The position numbers and the translations under genes are program-made. A DNA stretch of 64,000 nt, taken from Rhodocyclaceae bacterium (GTDB lineage Bacteria > Pseudomonadota > Gammaproteobacteria > Burkholderiales > Rhodocyclaceae). The notes beneath the pieces were generated by a model. It did no database searches. It saw only the letters and a program-made list of their open reading frames with translations, and was not told the origin of the DNA. Shown piece after piece: positions 45,834-55,427 of the stretch; position 1 is the first letter of the stretch, and every line of letters starts with the position of its first letter. The stretch spans positions 1 through 64,000 of the forward strand of contig JAKLLG010000001.1 of NCBI GenBank assembly GCA_023150275.1, given 5' to 3'.

Positions 45834-46751
45834 TCAGGACTCGGGTTTTCTTTTTGCACGCGGATGGGCCGCGTCGTACACCTTGGCCAGGTGCTGGAAA
45901 TCAAGGTGCGTATAGACCTGCGTCGAGGCGATGCTGGCGTGGCCGAGCATTTCCTGCACCGCGCGCAGATCCCCCGAGGATTGCAGGACGTGCGACGCGA
46001 AGGAGTGGCGCAACATGTGCGGATGCACGTGCATCGGCAAACCAAGGAGCACGGCGCGCCGCTTGAGCCGCGACTGGATCATCCGTACCGAAAGCCGTTT
46101 GCCGCGCTGCCCGACGAAGAGTGCAGGTTCGTCGGCTGCCGCAAGCTCGCCACGTTTCGCCGCCCAGGCGGCGATTGCTTCGCGTGCCTGGGCACCCACC
46201 GGCACGATACGTGTCTTGCCACGCTTGCCGAGGACGCGGATCTCGCCGGCGGCGACATCGGCAAGGCAGTCGATGTCGAGCCCGTCGAGCTCGGCAAGGC
46301 GCAGGCCGGAGGAATAGAACAGCTCGAAGATCGCCTGATCGCGAAGCGCGAGGACATCCGGCGGATTATCGCCGGCAGGCGCTAGCAAGGCGTTGGCCTC
46401 GTCGGGCGACAGGGCGCGCGGCAAGGCCTTCGGGCTTTTCGGCGCGCGCACGCCGGCGGCCGGGTTCTGCGGTACCTCGCCGCGCAACCCCAGCCAGCGG
46501 TAGAAACCGCGCCAGGCGGAGAGCACCCGCGCCAGCGAGCGGCCGGACAGTCCGCGCGCATGCAGCTGGGCAACAAAGCGGCGGATGTGGTGCGACTCGA
46601 TGGCGGCGAATGCCGCATTTCCCGAGAGTTCGGTGAGCAACGCAAGGTCGCGGCGATAGGCTGCGATGGTGAGGGGGGACTGGCGGCGCTGGCCGGCGAG
46701 TTCGGCCAGCCAGGTGTCGACCGCCTCCGGCAGCGGCGGTGCGTCGCTCAC
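45834..46751 (-). CDS. xerC: Tyrosine recombinase XerC
   Basis: 305 residues from a GTG at 46751 that overlaps the DUF484 stop. The N-terminal SAM-like core-binding domain (about 5-95) is followed by the catalytic domain. Active residues are visible: Arg in SSGLRLAELDGL, Lys in LGKRGKTRIVP, the HxxR pair in HPHMLRHSFASH, then LGHASIASTQVYTHL with His and the nucleophilic Tyr. It resolves chromosome dimers at dif with XerD. The dapF-DUF484-xerC order is the classic context. Confidence 0.95.
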   Translation of the reverse strand: MSDAPPLPEAVDTWLAELAGQRRQSPLTIAAYRRDLALLTELSGNAAFAAIESHHIRRFVAQLHARGLSGRSLARVLSAWRGFYRWLGLRGEVPQNPAAGVRAPKSPKALPRALSPDEANALLAPAGDNPPDVLALRDQAIFELFYSSGLRLAELDGLDIDCLADVAAGEIRVLGKRGKTRIVPVGAQAREAIAAWAAKRGELAAADEPALFVGQRGKRLSVRMIQSRLKRRAVLLGLPMHVHPHMLRHSFASHVLQSSGDLRAVQEMLGHASIASTQVYTHLDFQHLAKVYDAAHPRAKRKPES

Positions 46752-47410
46752 GCCGCCTTCAGGGTACGGGCGATCGCCGCGGAGGCCATGTCGCCGAGAC
46801 GCTCCAGATAGATCGTTCCCATGCCGGCGTAAAAACGCTCGGTATCGAAGGCGCCGAGCGCAACCATGCCGATGGTGCCGCCGCCGGCGCGGAGCGCGAT
46901 CAGCGCCTGCGAGCGGATGTTGGTCGAGGCTTCGCCAAACCAGGTGGAAGTTTCGAAGCCGGAGGTCGAGCCGCAGAACGGGTGCGTCAGGGTTTCGGCG
47001 AAGACCTGCAGTTCCTGGCTGACCTCGGCGAACTCGGGCAATGCCTCGCGCTCCCCTGCGGGCAAGCTCCACAGCCGCACCGCCACTTCCGGCACCGCGA
47101 AATCCTCCTTCAAGTGATAGCCGAGCGTGTGCATCACGGCCGGAAAGGTGTAGGCGGAAATCAGCGCAACGGCGAGGCGATGCATCTTGTCGCTGATCGC
47201 GTCGTTCTCCTCGCCGAAACCGATCAGTTCGCCGAGCTTGGCTTCAAGCTGGCGATTCTTGTCGCGCAGCGTCAGCATCTGCCGCTCGGTGATCGAGATC
47301 GCGCGCCCGCTGTGCGGGTGCGGAATGGCGAGTTGCGCCATCAGGTCGGCGTACTGTTCAAAAAACTGCGGATTGCTCTGCAGGTAATGCGCGACTTCGT
47401 CGGCTTTCAT
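46748..47410 (-). CDS. DUF484 (GAF-like) protein
   Basis: 220 residues from the ATG at 47410, overlapping the dapF stop by 4 bases. It begins with [20 protein letters not shown], a typical DUF484 N-terminus. A helical coiled segment ([20 protein letters not shown]) follows, then a GAF-like domain ([20 protein letters not shown]). Function is not established; it is conserved between dapF and xerC in proteobacteria. Confidence 0.9.
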   Translation of the reverse strand: MKADEVAHYLQSNPQFFEQYADLMAQLAIPHPHSGRAISITERQMLTLRDKNRQLEAKLGELIGFGEENDAISDKMHRLAVALISAYTFPAVMHTLGYHLKEDFAVPEVAVRLWSLPAGEREALPEFAEVSQELQVFAETLTHPFCGSTSGFETSTWFGEASTNIRSQALIALRAGGGTIGMVALGAFDTERFYAGMGTIYLERLGDMASAAIARTLKAA

Positions 47411-48237
47411 AGTTCGATTTCTCCGGTGAATACGGTGACGGCGGGGCCGGTCATCATGACGGGGGCGGCAGGGCCGTCCCAGGCGATACTCAGTGCTCCG
47501 CCGCGCGTTTCCACACGCACCGGCGACTCGACCAGGCCGCGGGAGATGGCCGCAACCACGGCCGCGCAGGCGCCGGTGCCGCAGGCCAGCGTTTCGCCGG
47601 CGCCGCGCTCGAAAACGCGCAGGCGGACGGCGTGGCGGTCGAGCACCTGCACGAAGCCGGCGTTCACCCGCTGCGGAAAGCGCGGATGCGATTCGATCTG
47701 CGGTCCCTGCGCCGCCACCGGGGCTGTGTCGACGTCGGCGACGACCTGTACCGCGTGCGGATTGCCCATCGATACCGCGGTAATCATCACCTCGCGATCG
47801 CCAACCATCAGCGGCTGAACGATGTCGGCAACGGGGCTGACGAACGGAATGCGCTCGGGTTCGAACACCGGCACGCCCATGTTCACCGTAACGAGCCCAT
47901 TGGCTTCGAGCCGGGGCGCAATGATGCCGCCCTTGGTCTCGACACGGATGTCGGTCTTGTCGGTCAGCCCCTGCTCGTGCACGAAGCGGACAAAACAGCG
48001 GGCGCCATTGCCGCACTGTTCGACTTCGCCACCGTCGGCATTGAAGATACGGTAGCGGAAATCGACGGCAGGCTGCGTCGCCGGCTCGACGAGCAGGATC
48101 TGGTCGCAGCCGACACCGAAATTACGGTTGGCGAGCAGGCGCAGCTGCTCCGGCGACAGCGCCACTGTCTGGCGCACGCCGTCGAGCACGACGAAGTCGT
48201 TGCCCAGCCCATGCATCTTGGAGAATTTGAGTTTCAT
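47407..48237 (-). CDS. dapF: Diaminopimelate epimerase
   Basis: 276 residues. The two half-domains each carry a catalytic Cys: Cys75 in EQCGNGARC and the second in [10 protein letters not shown] near the C-terminus. [13 protein letters not shown] at residues 8-20 is the N-terminal signature. It interconverts LL- and meso-diaminopimelate for peptidoglycan and lysine; lysA, which uses the product, is at 19.9 kb. It is first in the dapF-DUF484-xerC operon. Confidence 0.97.
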   Translation of the reverse strand: MKLKFSKMHGLGNDFVVLDGVRQTVALSPEQLRLLANRNFGVGCDQILLVEPATQPAVDFRYRIFNADGGEVEQCGNGARCFVRFVHEQGLTDKTDIRVETKGGIIAPRLEANGLVTVNMGVPVFEPERIPFVSPVADIVQPLMVGDREVMITAVSMGNPHAVQVVADVDTAPVAAQGPQIESHPRFPQRVNAGFVQVLDRHAVRLRVFERGAGETLACGTGACAAVVAAISRGLVESPVRVETRGGALSIAWDGPAAPVMMTGPAVTVFTGEIEL

Positions 48238-48243
48238 GGCGGC

Positions 48244-48747
48244 CTAGCGGATGGATCGCGCCATTATAAAGTCGTCCATGACGAATCCGCCCCCGATATC
48301 GACCCGCACGCCATCGCGGATGGCAAAACCATGCTTTTCATAGGCGGCAATGGCCCGCGCGTTGCCCTTATTGACGGCGAGGATCAGGGTGTCGCAGCCA
48401 GCCGCCAGCCCGTGCGCCACCGCACGCGCGATGAGCGCTCCGCCGACGCCGCGCCGCTGACGCTGCGGCAGCACGTAGAGCTTGTCGAGCTTGATCTCTC
48501 CGGGCGTATCGGTCAGCAGGCAGGACAGGAAACCGACCCGCTCGCCGTCGATACAGGCCTGGTCCCACCAGTAGCCGGGCTTGGCCAATTCCGCCAGCAG
48601 GCGCGGCGCGTTGTAGCGCTGATCAAGCATGTAGTCGATCTGCGCTGCACTGATGATATCGGCGTAGGCATCCTGCCAGATGACGCGGGCCAGGGCGGCA
48701 ATGGCATCGACATCGGCGGGCGCGACAGGGCGGATATCGAGGGACAT
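48244..48747 (-). CDS. GNAT-family N-acetyltransferase
   Basis: 167 residues with the GNAT fold. Motif A, the acetyl-CoA pyrophosphate loop, is PQRQRRGVGGALIARAVAHG (Q/RxxGxG/A), and the C-terminal motif B is GNARAIAAYEKHGFAIRDGV. The acceptor is unknown. It stands 6 bases upstream of dapF on the same strand, so it may be the first gene of that operon. Confidence 0.9.
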   Translation of the reverse strand: MSLDIRPVAPADVDAIAALARVIWQDAYADIISAAQIDYMLDQRYNAPRLLAELAKPGYWWDQACIDGERVGFLSCLLTDTPGEIKLDKLYVLPQRQRRGVGGALIARAVAHGLAAGCDTLILAVNKGNARAIAAYEKHGFAIRDGVRVDIGGGFVMDDFIMARSIR

Positions 48748-48843
48748 GACAGGCGGGAGGAAATGAAAAGCCGATTATCCGTTGCCCCAAGGTCTGCCGC
48801 AATCCACACCGGTGCCCCGGGGGAAAAGTAACAACGGCGCCGT

Positions 48844-48899
48844 TTGACCGCCCCCCCTTGGGGCGGAGATACTTCCACCCCGTTCATTGACCGCCCCCC
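48844..48899. repeat. Direct repeat in the GNAT-lpxL divergent promoter region
   Basis: TTGACCGCCCCCC occurs at 48844-48856 and again at 48887-48899, 43 bases apart. The first copy also forms a hairpin with the nearby GGGGCGG (48859-48866). The repeat lies between two divergent genes and could be a regulator-binding pair. No other element is evident in this 168-base gap. Confidence 0.45.
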
Positions 48900-48915
48900 G
48901 ACGCCTTAACCACCG

Positions 48916-49803
48916 ATGCTCTCCCGCGCCGCTGTCGCCCTGCTCTGGCTGCTGCACTTCCTGCCGCTTGCGCTGCTCGCCCCGCTTGGTCGCAGCCTTG
49001 GTGCGCTGCTCTTCCGCTTCGCGAAGAAGCGGCGGCATATCGTACGCATCAACCTTGCGCTTTGTTTTCCCGAGCTCGACGCCACCAAGCGCGAGGAGCT
49101 CGCCCGCCGGCACTTCGCTGCACTGGGTCGCAGCATGCTGGAACGCAGCCTGTTCTGGTGGGCCTCGCGCGAACGGCTGAATGCCGTGATCGAAGTCACC
49201 GGCGAGGAGAAGGTACGCGCCCTGCTAGCCGCCGGCCGGCCGGTCATGCTGCTCGCGCCGCATTTTGTCGGCCTCGATGCGGGCGGCGTCGCCGTCACGA
49301 TGCGCTTCGACATCGTCAGCATCTACGCTCGTCAGAGCGATCCGGTCTTTGACCGGCTGCTGCTCGCCGGGCGCAGCCGTTTCGGGAATCAGCAGTTGCT
49401 CTCTCGCTCGGACGGGCCGCGCGCGACGGTGAAGGCGATGAAGTCCGGCCGACCGTTCTACTACCTGCCGGACATGGACTTCCGCCGCAAGAGCGATGGC
49501 GTCTTCGCCCCCTTCTTCGGCGTGCCGGCATGGACCATCACCGGTCTCTCTCGCCTCTCAAGGCTCGCCGGCGCAGCCGTGGTTCCCTGTGTCACGCGCA
49601 TGCTTCCGGGCAGCGCCGGATACCGGGTGGAGCTCGGCGACCCGTGGGAAAATTTCCCGAGCGACAACGCGGAGGCCGATACCCGGCGCATGAACGTATG
49701 GCTCGAAAGCGTGGTCCGCACCATGCCGGAGCAGTACTACTGGGTACATCGGCGCTTCAAGACGCGGCCGGAAGGCGAAGTGTCACCTTACAAGGGACAC
49801 TGA
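48916..49803 (+). CDS. lpxL: Lipid A biosynthesis acyltransferase (LpxL/HtrB family)
   Basis: 295 residues. One N-terminal hydrophobic anchor (about 5-30). Catalytic HX4D-type motif HFVGLD at about 116-121, preceded by GRPVMLLAPHF. RPFYYLPDMDF and YRVELGDPWENFP are other family landmarks. It adds a secondary acyl chain to Kdo-lipid A at the inner membrane. It is convergent with the ArnT-like gene (stops 21 bases apart) and opens the envelope region. Confidence 0.88.
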   Translation: MLSRAAVALLWLLHFLPLALLAPLGRSLGALLFRFAKKRRHIVRINLALCFPELDATKREELARRHFAALGRSMLERSLFWWASRERLNAVIEVTGEEKVRALLAAGRPVMLLAPHFVGLDAGGVAVTMRFDIVSIYARQSDPVFDRLLLAGRSRFGNQQLLSRSDGPRATVKAMKSGRPFYYLPDMDFRRKSDGVFAPFFGVPAWTITGLSRLSRLAGAAVVPCVTRMLPGSAGYRVELGDPWENFPSDNAEADTRRMNVWLESVVRTMPEQYYWVHRRFKTRPEGEVSPYKGH

Positions 49804-49824
49804 ACGCAAACGTGCGGCAACGTT

Positions 49825-51375
49825 TCAAGGGCGGGCGAGTCGCAGCAGGACCAGATCGCCCACCTCCGCCTCGCGTACCACCTCAACGCCCGCCGGTACG
49901 ACCGGCACCGCATTTCCCTCCGTGACGATCCACAGCGGAGCGTGCTGTGCCAGGCGCTCCACGAGGCGCGACGACGACAAGACCGGGACGACTTTGCCCG
50001 CATAGAAGGAAAGCGCGCCATCTCCGCCTCCCTCGCCGAACTGGAACAGCGGTTCCCGCGCGGCATGGTCCTGCATCAGGCGTTGCGCTGCATTCTTGTG
50101 CGCTTCGCGGGAAAGATGTGCTTCCCCGAAGTGAAAGAAAACGGCCGAAACCACGGCGACGAGCCAGCTTGCCAGCACGGCGCCACGCATCCCGGCTGCG
50201 ATTGCGGCAACGACCGCGAGGGCGCTGATCAGCAGCCAGGGCAGGGCCGCAGTCCCATGGTTCCTGCCAACAACACCCCAGGCGGCAGCACCAACGGCGA
50301 CAAGGCAGAAGGCGAGGAACAGCCCACGATTGAGCCATCGGAACCGCCCCTCCGCTGTCGCCAGATAGTTGCCAAGGACAACGGCCGCCGCCGGCGCCAG
50401 CAGCAGCGCATACTGGGTCTGCTTGTTGATCGTTGCTGACAACAGCAGCAAGGTCGCCAGCAACCAAACCCAGCAGAAACGCACGATCTGCGGAATTTCC
50501 TGTCCCCGACGGATGCGCTGCAATGCGTGCAGCGCTGCCGGAACAATGAGCACACTCCACGGCGCATAGAACTCGAACCAGCGCGCCAGATACCACCAGA
50601 CCGGTTGCGCATGATTGCCGCTGATGAAGGTCTCATCAACCTGACGGCCAAAGAAGGCGCTGCCCGCGTCGTGTAGGTAAATGAGTATCCATGCGTACCA
50701 GGCAAAGCCCGTAACGAGCATCGTCAATACCGCCGGCACGGTGATGAGGTCGCACCACGACGTTGGAGGCCTGCCCGCACGGCGCTCCAGCAACGCGAAG
50801 GCGAGCAGCGCAAGCAGCGGAATGGCGATCGCCGCCGGCCCCTTGCTGAGAAAGCCAAGACCGAGGCATAGCCCGAACAGTATCCGCAACCCTCTCCCCC
50901 CTTTTTCGGAGACCAGTACGTGTCCGAGCATGCAGGCCCCGGCGGTGAACAGAAGCAGTAATGCATCGGCTTCAGCGCTACGAAAATGGCGCAGGGTGAG
51001 ATAGGACGCCGTCAGCACCAGAACGGACTGCACCGCGGCTTCGGCGCTCATCCGACGCTGCAACCACCACCACAGCAGCACGACAAGCGCCAGCCCCGCC
51101 AACGCCGCCGGCACACGCGCCTGCCATGCGCCCACCCCGAAGGCCTTGAAACTCATAGCGCTCAGCCAGTAGGGCAGCGGCGGTTTCTGCAGACGCAACT
51201 CACCGTTGTAGCGGGGCACCAGCCAGTCACCACTGACGAGCATCTCACGTGCCGTTTCAGCGATACGCACTTCCTGCACCTTGTACAGCGGGCGCGTGCC
51301 TAGCCCCCACAACAGGACGCAGATCAGCGATGCAAGCAGCATGGCTCGCAACAGCAACTTCCGGGAATCGGCCAT
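49825..51375 (-). CDS. ArnT-like integral membrane glycosyltransferase (GT83/PMT_2)
   Basis: 516 residues with 11-12 membrane segments in the first 400. The first periplasmic loop has YKVQEVRIAETAREM with the acidic residues of GT-C enzymes, then LRLQKPPLPYWLSA, the KPPLxYW signature of ArnT proteins. The C-terminal 110 residues form a soluble periplasmic domain. ArnT moves a sugar (in enterics L-Ara4N) from undecaprenyl phosphate to lipid A. Whether this one is an aminoarabinose transferase cannot be decided, as no arn operon is here. Confidence 0.82.
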   Translation of the reverse strand: MADSRKLLLRAMLLASLICVLLWGLGTRPLYKVQEVRIAETAREMLVSGDWLVPRYNGELRLQKPPLPYWLSAMSFKAFGVGAWQARVPAALAGLALVVLLWWWLQRRMSAEAAVQSVLVLTASYLTLRHFRSAEADALLLLFTAGACMLGHVLVSEKGGRGLRILFGLCLGLGFLSKGPAAIAIPLLALLAFALLERRAGRPPTSWCDLITVPAVLTMLVTGFAWYAWILIYLHDAGSAFFGRQVDETFISGNHAQPVWWYLARWFEFYAPWSVLIVPAALHALQRIRRGQEIPQIVRFCWVWLLATLLLLSATINKQTQYALLLAPAAAVVLGNYLATAEGRFRWLNRGLFLAFCLVAVGAAAWGVVGRNHGTAALPWLLISALAVVAAIAAGMRGAVLASWLVAVVSAVFFHFGEAHLSREAHKNAAQRLMQDHAAREPLFQFGEGGGDGALSFYAGKVVPVLSSSRLVERLAQHAPLWIVTEGNAVPVVPAGVEVVREAEVGDLVLLRLARP

Positions 51376-51418
51376 TATTGAAATTGATCGGGCCAGAGAT
51401 GGGTAACTCTCTGAGCCT

Positions 51419-51474
51419 AAACGATTCGTTTGACAGTTTCGTTTCCGGGCCCACTACGGGGGATAGGGTATACT
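51419..51474 (+). promoter_or_regulatory. Candidate control region of the LPS core operon
   Basis: A perfect 13-base palindrome AAACGATTCGTTT (51419-51431) overlaps a TTGACA (51430-51435), and a TATACT follows at 51469-51474. The TTGACA-TATACT spacing is 33 bases, so they do not form one promoter; TATACT may be a -10 with a poor -35. The palindrome may be an operator. The remaining 180 bases to wapO contain no gene I can support. Confidence 0.35.
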
Positions 51475-51557
51475 TCGCGGCTGACCGAAATCCCGGCGGT
51501 GCCGCACGCCCCTTGGGCAAGGCGCCGATCCGCCGACCCATCGCAGGAAACCGCCAC

Positions 51558-53315
51558 TTGGCACTGACTATCCTTGGACTTTCCGGCGCGCTGACGCACG
51601 ATCCGTCAGCCGCGCTCTACATCGACGGCAAGCTCGTCGCCGCGGCGGAGGAAGAACGCTTCGTGCGCGACAAGCATGCGAAGAACCGCATGCCCTACGA
51701 GGCAGCGAAGTTCTGCCTCGAATTCGCCGGCCTCAAGCCGGGCGACGTGCAGATCGTCGCCATTCCGTTCGCGCCGATCAGCCTCGCCGAGAAGGCGCGC
51801 TGGCACTACGCCAAGCGCTACTGGTACGCGCCCGACCGTTCACTCGACGCGATCCTGACCGGCAACCGCCGCTACTTCCGCTACAAGAAGCGCATCGAGT
51901 GGTGCCTGCAGCAGCTCGGCTTCGACCTGAAGAAGGTCGAGATCGTGCCGGTCGAGCACCATCTTTCGCATGCCTCGTCGGCCTACCACTGCTCGGGCTT
52001 CACCGAAAAGACGGCGATCCTCGGCATCGACGGCAAGGGCGAGTACGCGACGACCTTCTTCGGCGTCGGCGAGAACGGCAAGATCACCAAGATCAAGGAG
52101 TTCTACGACCCGGATTCGCTCGGCGGCCTCTACGGCGCGCTGACCGAGTACCTCGGCTTCGAGATGCTCGACGGCGAGTACAAGGTGATGGGCATGGCGC
52201 CCTACGGCGACCCGACCCGCTACGACTTTTCACGGCTGGCGAAATTCGAGAACGGCGAGCTGGTCGTCAACACCGACTACGCCAACGTGATCGGCTTCCG
52301 CCGCTACAAGGAGAAGGAAAATGGCAAACGCAGGGGCTACTACTTCTCGCCGAAGCTGATCGACTGGCTGGGCCCGATGCGCCACGGCGACATCGCCGAC
52401 GACCCGTACATCCACTACGCCGCGAGCATGCAGAAGCTGTTCGAGGATCTGTCGCTGCAGATGATCGAGTACTACCTCGGTGACATCCTCAGGGAAACCG
52501 GCCGGCTGGCCTTCTCCGGCGGCGGCGCGCTCAACGTCAAGCTGAACCAGAAGATCATCGCCCGCCCGGACCTCAAGGAGCTGTTCGTGCAGCCGGCTTC
52601 CGGCGATGCCGGCACGGCGATTGGCGCCGCCTCCTACGTATCGGTGCAGCGTGGCGTGCCGGTCGAGAAGATGGAGCACGTCTACCTCGGCCCGGCCTAC
52701 AGCAACGAGGATGTGATCGCCGCCTGCGCGCGCCATCCGTCCAAGCCGCAGTGGCAGCAGATCAGCGACGTGCCGCAGCGTATCGCCCGGGTGCTGGTCG
52801 AGGGGCAACCGGTCGCCTGGTTCCAGGGACGCATGGAGTTCGGCCCGCGCGCCCTCGGCGGCCGCTCCATCCTCGGCTGCCCGAGCGCCGCCGGTGTCGC
52901 CGACCGCATCAACGAGCAGATCAAGTTCCGCGAGCGCTGGCGCCCGTTCTGCCCGAGCATGCTCGACACCGTCGGCCCGCAGATGCTCGGCAGCGATCAC
53001 CCGGCGCCGTTCATGACCTTCACCTTCGAGGTTGCGAGTTCATGGAAGTCGCGCGTTCCCGAGGTCGTCCATGAAGACGGCACCTCGCGCGCGCAGGTGC
53101 TGAAGCGCGAGTTCAACCCGCGCTACTACGACCTGATGCTGGAACTGGAAAAACTGACCGGCAACGGCGTCGTGCTCAACACCTCGCTCAACCGCCGCGG
53201 CGAGCCGATGATCTGCTCGCCGACCGATGCGCTGAACATGTTCTTCGGCTCGGACCTGCAGTACCTGATCATGGAAGACATCCTCGTCGTCAAGGATTCG
53301 GTGAAGGCGGCCTGA
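51558..53315 (+). CDS. wapO: NodU/CmcH-family carbamoyltransferase (WapO-like, LPS core)
   Basis: 585 residues when started at TTG 51558 (LALTILGLSGALTHDPSAAL), with AGGA upstream; the frame is open to 51249 but that portion is not protein-like. The Kae1-type domain has metal ligands in VEHHLSHASSAYH and LGIDGKGEYATT. The C-terminal half has GRMEFGPRALGGRSIL and VLNTSLNRRGEPMI, all diagnostic of carbamoyltransferases using carbamoyl phosphate and ATP. It is followed 4 bases later by a GT4 gene, as wapO-wapH in P. aeruginosa, so transfer to a core heptose is likely. The symbol is given by analogy. Confidence 0.85.
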   Translation: MALTILGLSGALTHDPSAALYIDGKLVAAAEEERFVRDKHAKNRMPYEAAKFCLEFAGLKPGDVQIVAIPFAPISLAEKARWHYAKRYWYAPDRSLDAILTGNRRYFRYKKRIEWCLQQLGFDLKKVEIVPVEHHLSHASSAYHCSGFTEKTAILGIDGKGEYATTFFGVGENGKITKIKEFYDPDSLGGLYGALTEYLGFEMLDGEYKVMGMAPYGDPTRYDFSRLAKFENGELVVNTDYANVIGFRRYKEKENGKRRGYYFSPKLIDWLGPMRHGDIADDPYIHYAASMQKLFEDLSLQMIEYYLGDILRETGRLAFSGGGALNVKLNQKIIARPDLKELFVQPASGDAGTAIGAASYVSVQRGVPVEKMEHVYLGPAYSNEDVIAACARHPSKPQWQQISDVPQRIARVLVEGQPVAWFQGRMEFGPRALGGRSILGCPSAAGVADRINEQIKFRERWRPFCPSMLDTVGPQMLGSDHPAPFMTFTFEVASSWKSRVPEVVHEDGTSRAQVLKREFNPRYYDLMLELEKLTGNGVVLNTSLNRRGEPMICSPTDALNMFFGSDLQYLIMEDILVVKDSVKAA

Positions 53316-53319
53316 GACC

Positions 53320-54423
53320 ATGGCCGAACGCTGGATCCTGCAGTTCTGCCATTCGCACTACGGCCCCTTCGCCGACGTTGCACGCCAGTATGCGGCGCTG
53401 TTCAAGGGGTCGCCGTACAAGGTGCTCACCGTCTATCTGACCGGCGAGTCGAGCGAGGCCATGCGGCAGGTGTCGGCGTCCGATGAGGTGATCTTCCTCG
53501 ATTTCAGCAGCAAGGCCGTCGGCGGCCTCAAGCTGGCAGCGATCCGCGCGCTCCGGAAGATTGCGGCAAGCCGCGATTTCGCACTGGTCATCGCGCACCG
53601 CGCCAAGCCGACCTACATCGCCTGTCTGGCGACGACGCTGCCGGTGATCAGCGTACACCACGCCTTCGGCGACTACCGGCGTGCCGCGCGCCGCTGGTTC
53701 GCCAACGCCTTCCGCAAGCGCCTGTCGCTGCTCGCCGTCTCGGATGCGGTGCGCGACGACATCCGCCGTTGCCTGCCGCAGTGGCCGGCGGAAAAGATCG
53801 AGACGCTGCACAACCGGATCGACGTCGCTGCTGCACAGGCGGGGATCGTGCCGCGCGAGGCGGCGCGCGAGGCGCTCGGCCTGCCACAGGCGGCACCGGT
53901 GATCGGCAATGTCGGCCGCCTGCATCCGGACAAGGATCAGGCGACGCTGCTCAAGGGCTTCGCTGCGGCACTGCCGCGCCTGCCGGCCGGCACGCTGCTG
54001 GCGATCGCCGGCAGCGGGCCGCTGGCAGAGGCACTGAAGGCGCTGGCCGCCGGCCTCGGCATTGCCGACCGCGTCCGCTTTCTCGGCCAGGTGCCGGACG
54101 TTCGCCGGTATTTTTCCGCCTTCGACCTGTTCGCACTCAGTTCCGATCACGAGCCTTTCGGCATGGTGCTGCTGGAAGCCATGGTCGCCGGCGTGCCGGT
54201 GATGGCCACCGACTGCGGCGGCGCGCCGGAAGTCGTCGCCGATCCGGCACGGCTGTTCCCGCTGCGTGACGCGGCGGCGCTGGCCGACAAGCTCGTCGCC
54301 TTCTTCGCGTCGACGCGCGACGCCGGCGACGGCCTTGCACGCCTGCGCGAGCGCTTTTCTGACGAAGCGGCGCGGCGGCGCTTCTTTTCGCTGCCGATGG
54401 TGCAGCGGGGGCTGGCGGCATGA
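53320..54423 (+). CDS. wapH: GT4-family glycosyltransferase, WapH-like (LPS core)
   Basis: 367 residues. The GT-B fold has donor-binding motifs GNVGRLHPDKDQATLLKGF (about 193-211) and SDHEPFGMVLLEAMVAGVPV (EX7E type). No membrane segment is seen. It would add a sugar to the growing LPS core on the cytoplasmic face. It is co-transcribed with the carbamoyltransferase (4-base gap) and overlaps the next gene by 4 bases. Assignment to WapH rests on family and order. Confidence 0.8.
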   Translation: MAERWILQFCHSHYGPFADVARQYAALFKGSPYKVLTVYLTGESSEAMRQVSASDEVIFLDFSSKAVGGLKLAAIRALRKIAASRDFALVIAHRAKPTYIACLATTLPVISVHHAFGDYRRAARRWFANAFRKRLSLLAVSDAVRDDIRRCLPQWPAEKIETLHNRIDVAAAQAGIVPREAAREALGLPQAAPVIGNVGRLHPDKDQATLLKGFAAALPRLPAGTLLAIAGSGPLAEALKALAAGLGIADRVRFLGQVPDVRRYFSAFDLFALSSDHEPFGMVLLEAMVAGVPVMATDCGGAPEVVADPARLFPLRDAAALADKLVAFFASTRDAGDGLARLRERFSDEAARRRFFSLPMVQRGLAA

Positions 54424-55427
54424 GCGCACCGGCAGCGAAAGCCCGCATCGCGCTGGTCGCCTTCAGCTCGCTCGGCGACGGCCTGATCTACCTGATGATG
54501 GCCGAGAACCTGCGCCTGAACGGTTTTGCCGTCACCTACTTCGGCAACATCGGCCACCAGTTGCGCGCCTGGCTGCCGCAATTCGACATCCGCCCGTACC
54601 CTGCGGCGGAAGCAATGGACGCGACGCTGGCCGGCTTCGATCTGGTGATAATGAGCCCGCCGCAATTCCTGCGCGACCGCATGGATCCGGCAACGACCGA
54701 CGCCATGCGCCGCAAGTGGCTGCTGATCTGCCAGAAGACCCCGGACGACTGGCGCTTCGACCTGACCGAGACAAAGCGCGCGATGCTCGCGCCGGAAACC
54801 TTCGCCGCGCTGCAAAGGCTGCTCGACTGCGGCGGCTCGATCCGCGATCGCGAGTACACGACCGAAAGCGTCGTCGACATCACGCTCGAATACATGCAGA
54901 AGCGCATGGGCCTCGCGCAACTGACACGCACCGTGGCGCTGACGCCGCCGGCCGGACTGCAATTGCGCCGCCATTCCCGGCGCATCGTCGTCAGCCCGGA
55001 TTCGGCCTGGCCGCAGAAGAAGGACTGGCCACCGCGCGCCTTCCTCAAGTTGTGTCGCATGCTGCAGTCGCAGGGCGACGCGCCGAAGATCGTCGTCGCG
55101 CCCGCCAACCACGAGCGCTGGCGGAAGATGCCGGGCAACACCTTCGAAACGCCGGTGTTCCACGACATCGGCGAACTGGCCGCCTATCTCTACGAATCCG
55201 GCGCCGTGATCGCCAACGATTCGGGCAACGGCCATCTCGCGTCCTTCCTCGGCGTGCCGGTCGTCACCATCTACCGCAAGAAGAATCCGGCCTTCCACTG
55301 GCGGCCCGACTGGGCGCCTGTCCGAGTGGTGTGTCCGCGCCTGACCCTGCCCGGCTTCCGTGGCGAGATCTGGAAGCCCTTCGTCGGCGTCGGCGACGTC
55401 CTGGCCGCGCGGAGGGCGCTCTCGTGA
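54420..55427 (+). CDS. GT9-family glycosyltransferase (heptosyltransferase-like)
   Basis: 335 residues with the two Rossmann halves of ADP-heptose:LPS transferases: ALVAFSSLGDGLIYLMMAEN at the start (cf. LGDxxx of WaaC/WaaF) and IANDSGNGHLASFLGVPVVT near residue 260 (the NDSGxxH family motif). SPDSAWPQKKDWPPRAFLKL is the donor-site loop. The sugar is not certain. It overlaps both flanking genes by 4 bases. Confidence 0.85.
   Translation: MSAPAAKARIALVAFSSLGDGLIYLMMAENLRLNGFAVTYFGNIGHQLRAWLPQFDIRPYPAAEAMDATLAGFDLVIMSPPQFLRDRMDPATTDAMRRKWLLICQKTPDDWRFDLTETKRAMLAPETFAALQRLLDCGGSIRDREYTTESVVDITLEYMQKRMGLAQLTRTVALTPPAGLQLRRHSRRIVVSPDSAWPQKKDWPPRAFLKLCRMLQSQGDAPKIVVAPANHERWRKMPGNTFETPVFHDIGELAAYLYESGAVIANDSGNGHLASFLGVPVVTIYRKKNPAFHWRPDWAPVRVVCPRLTLPGFRGEIWKPFVGVGDVLAARRALS

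Noticed and set aside
51430..51474. TTGACA plus TATACT as one sigma-70 promoter
   Set aside because: The spacer is 33 bases, far from 16-18.
51249..51557. N-terminal extension of the carbamoyltransferase frame
   Set aside because: The extra 103 codons run through the divergent gene start and promoter region and have no protein-like character; homologues begin at LTILGLSGALTHDPS.
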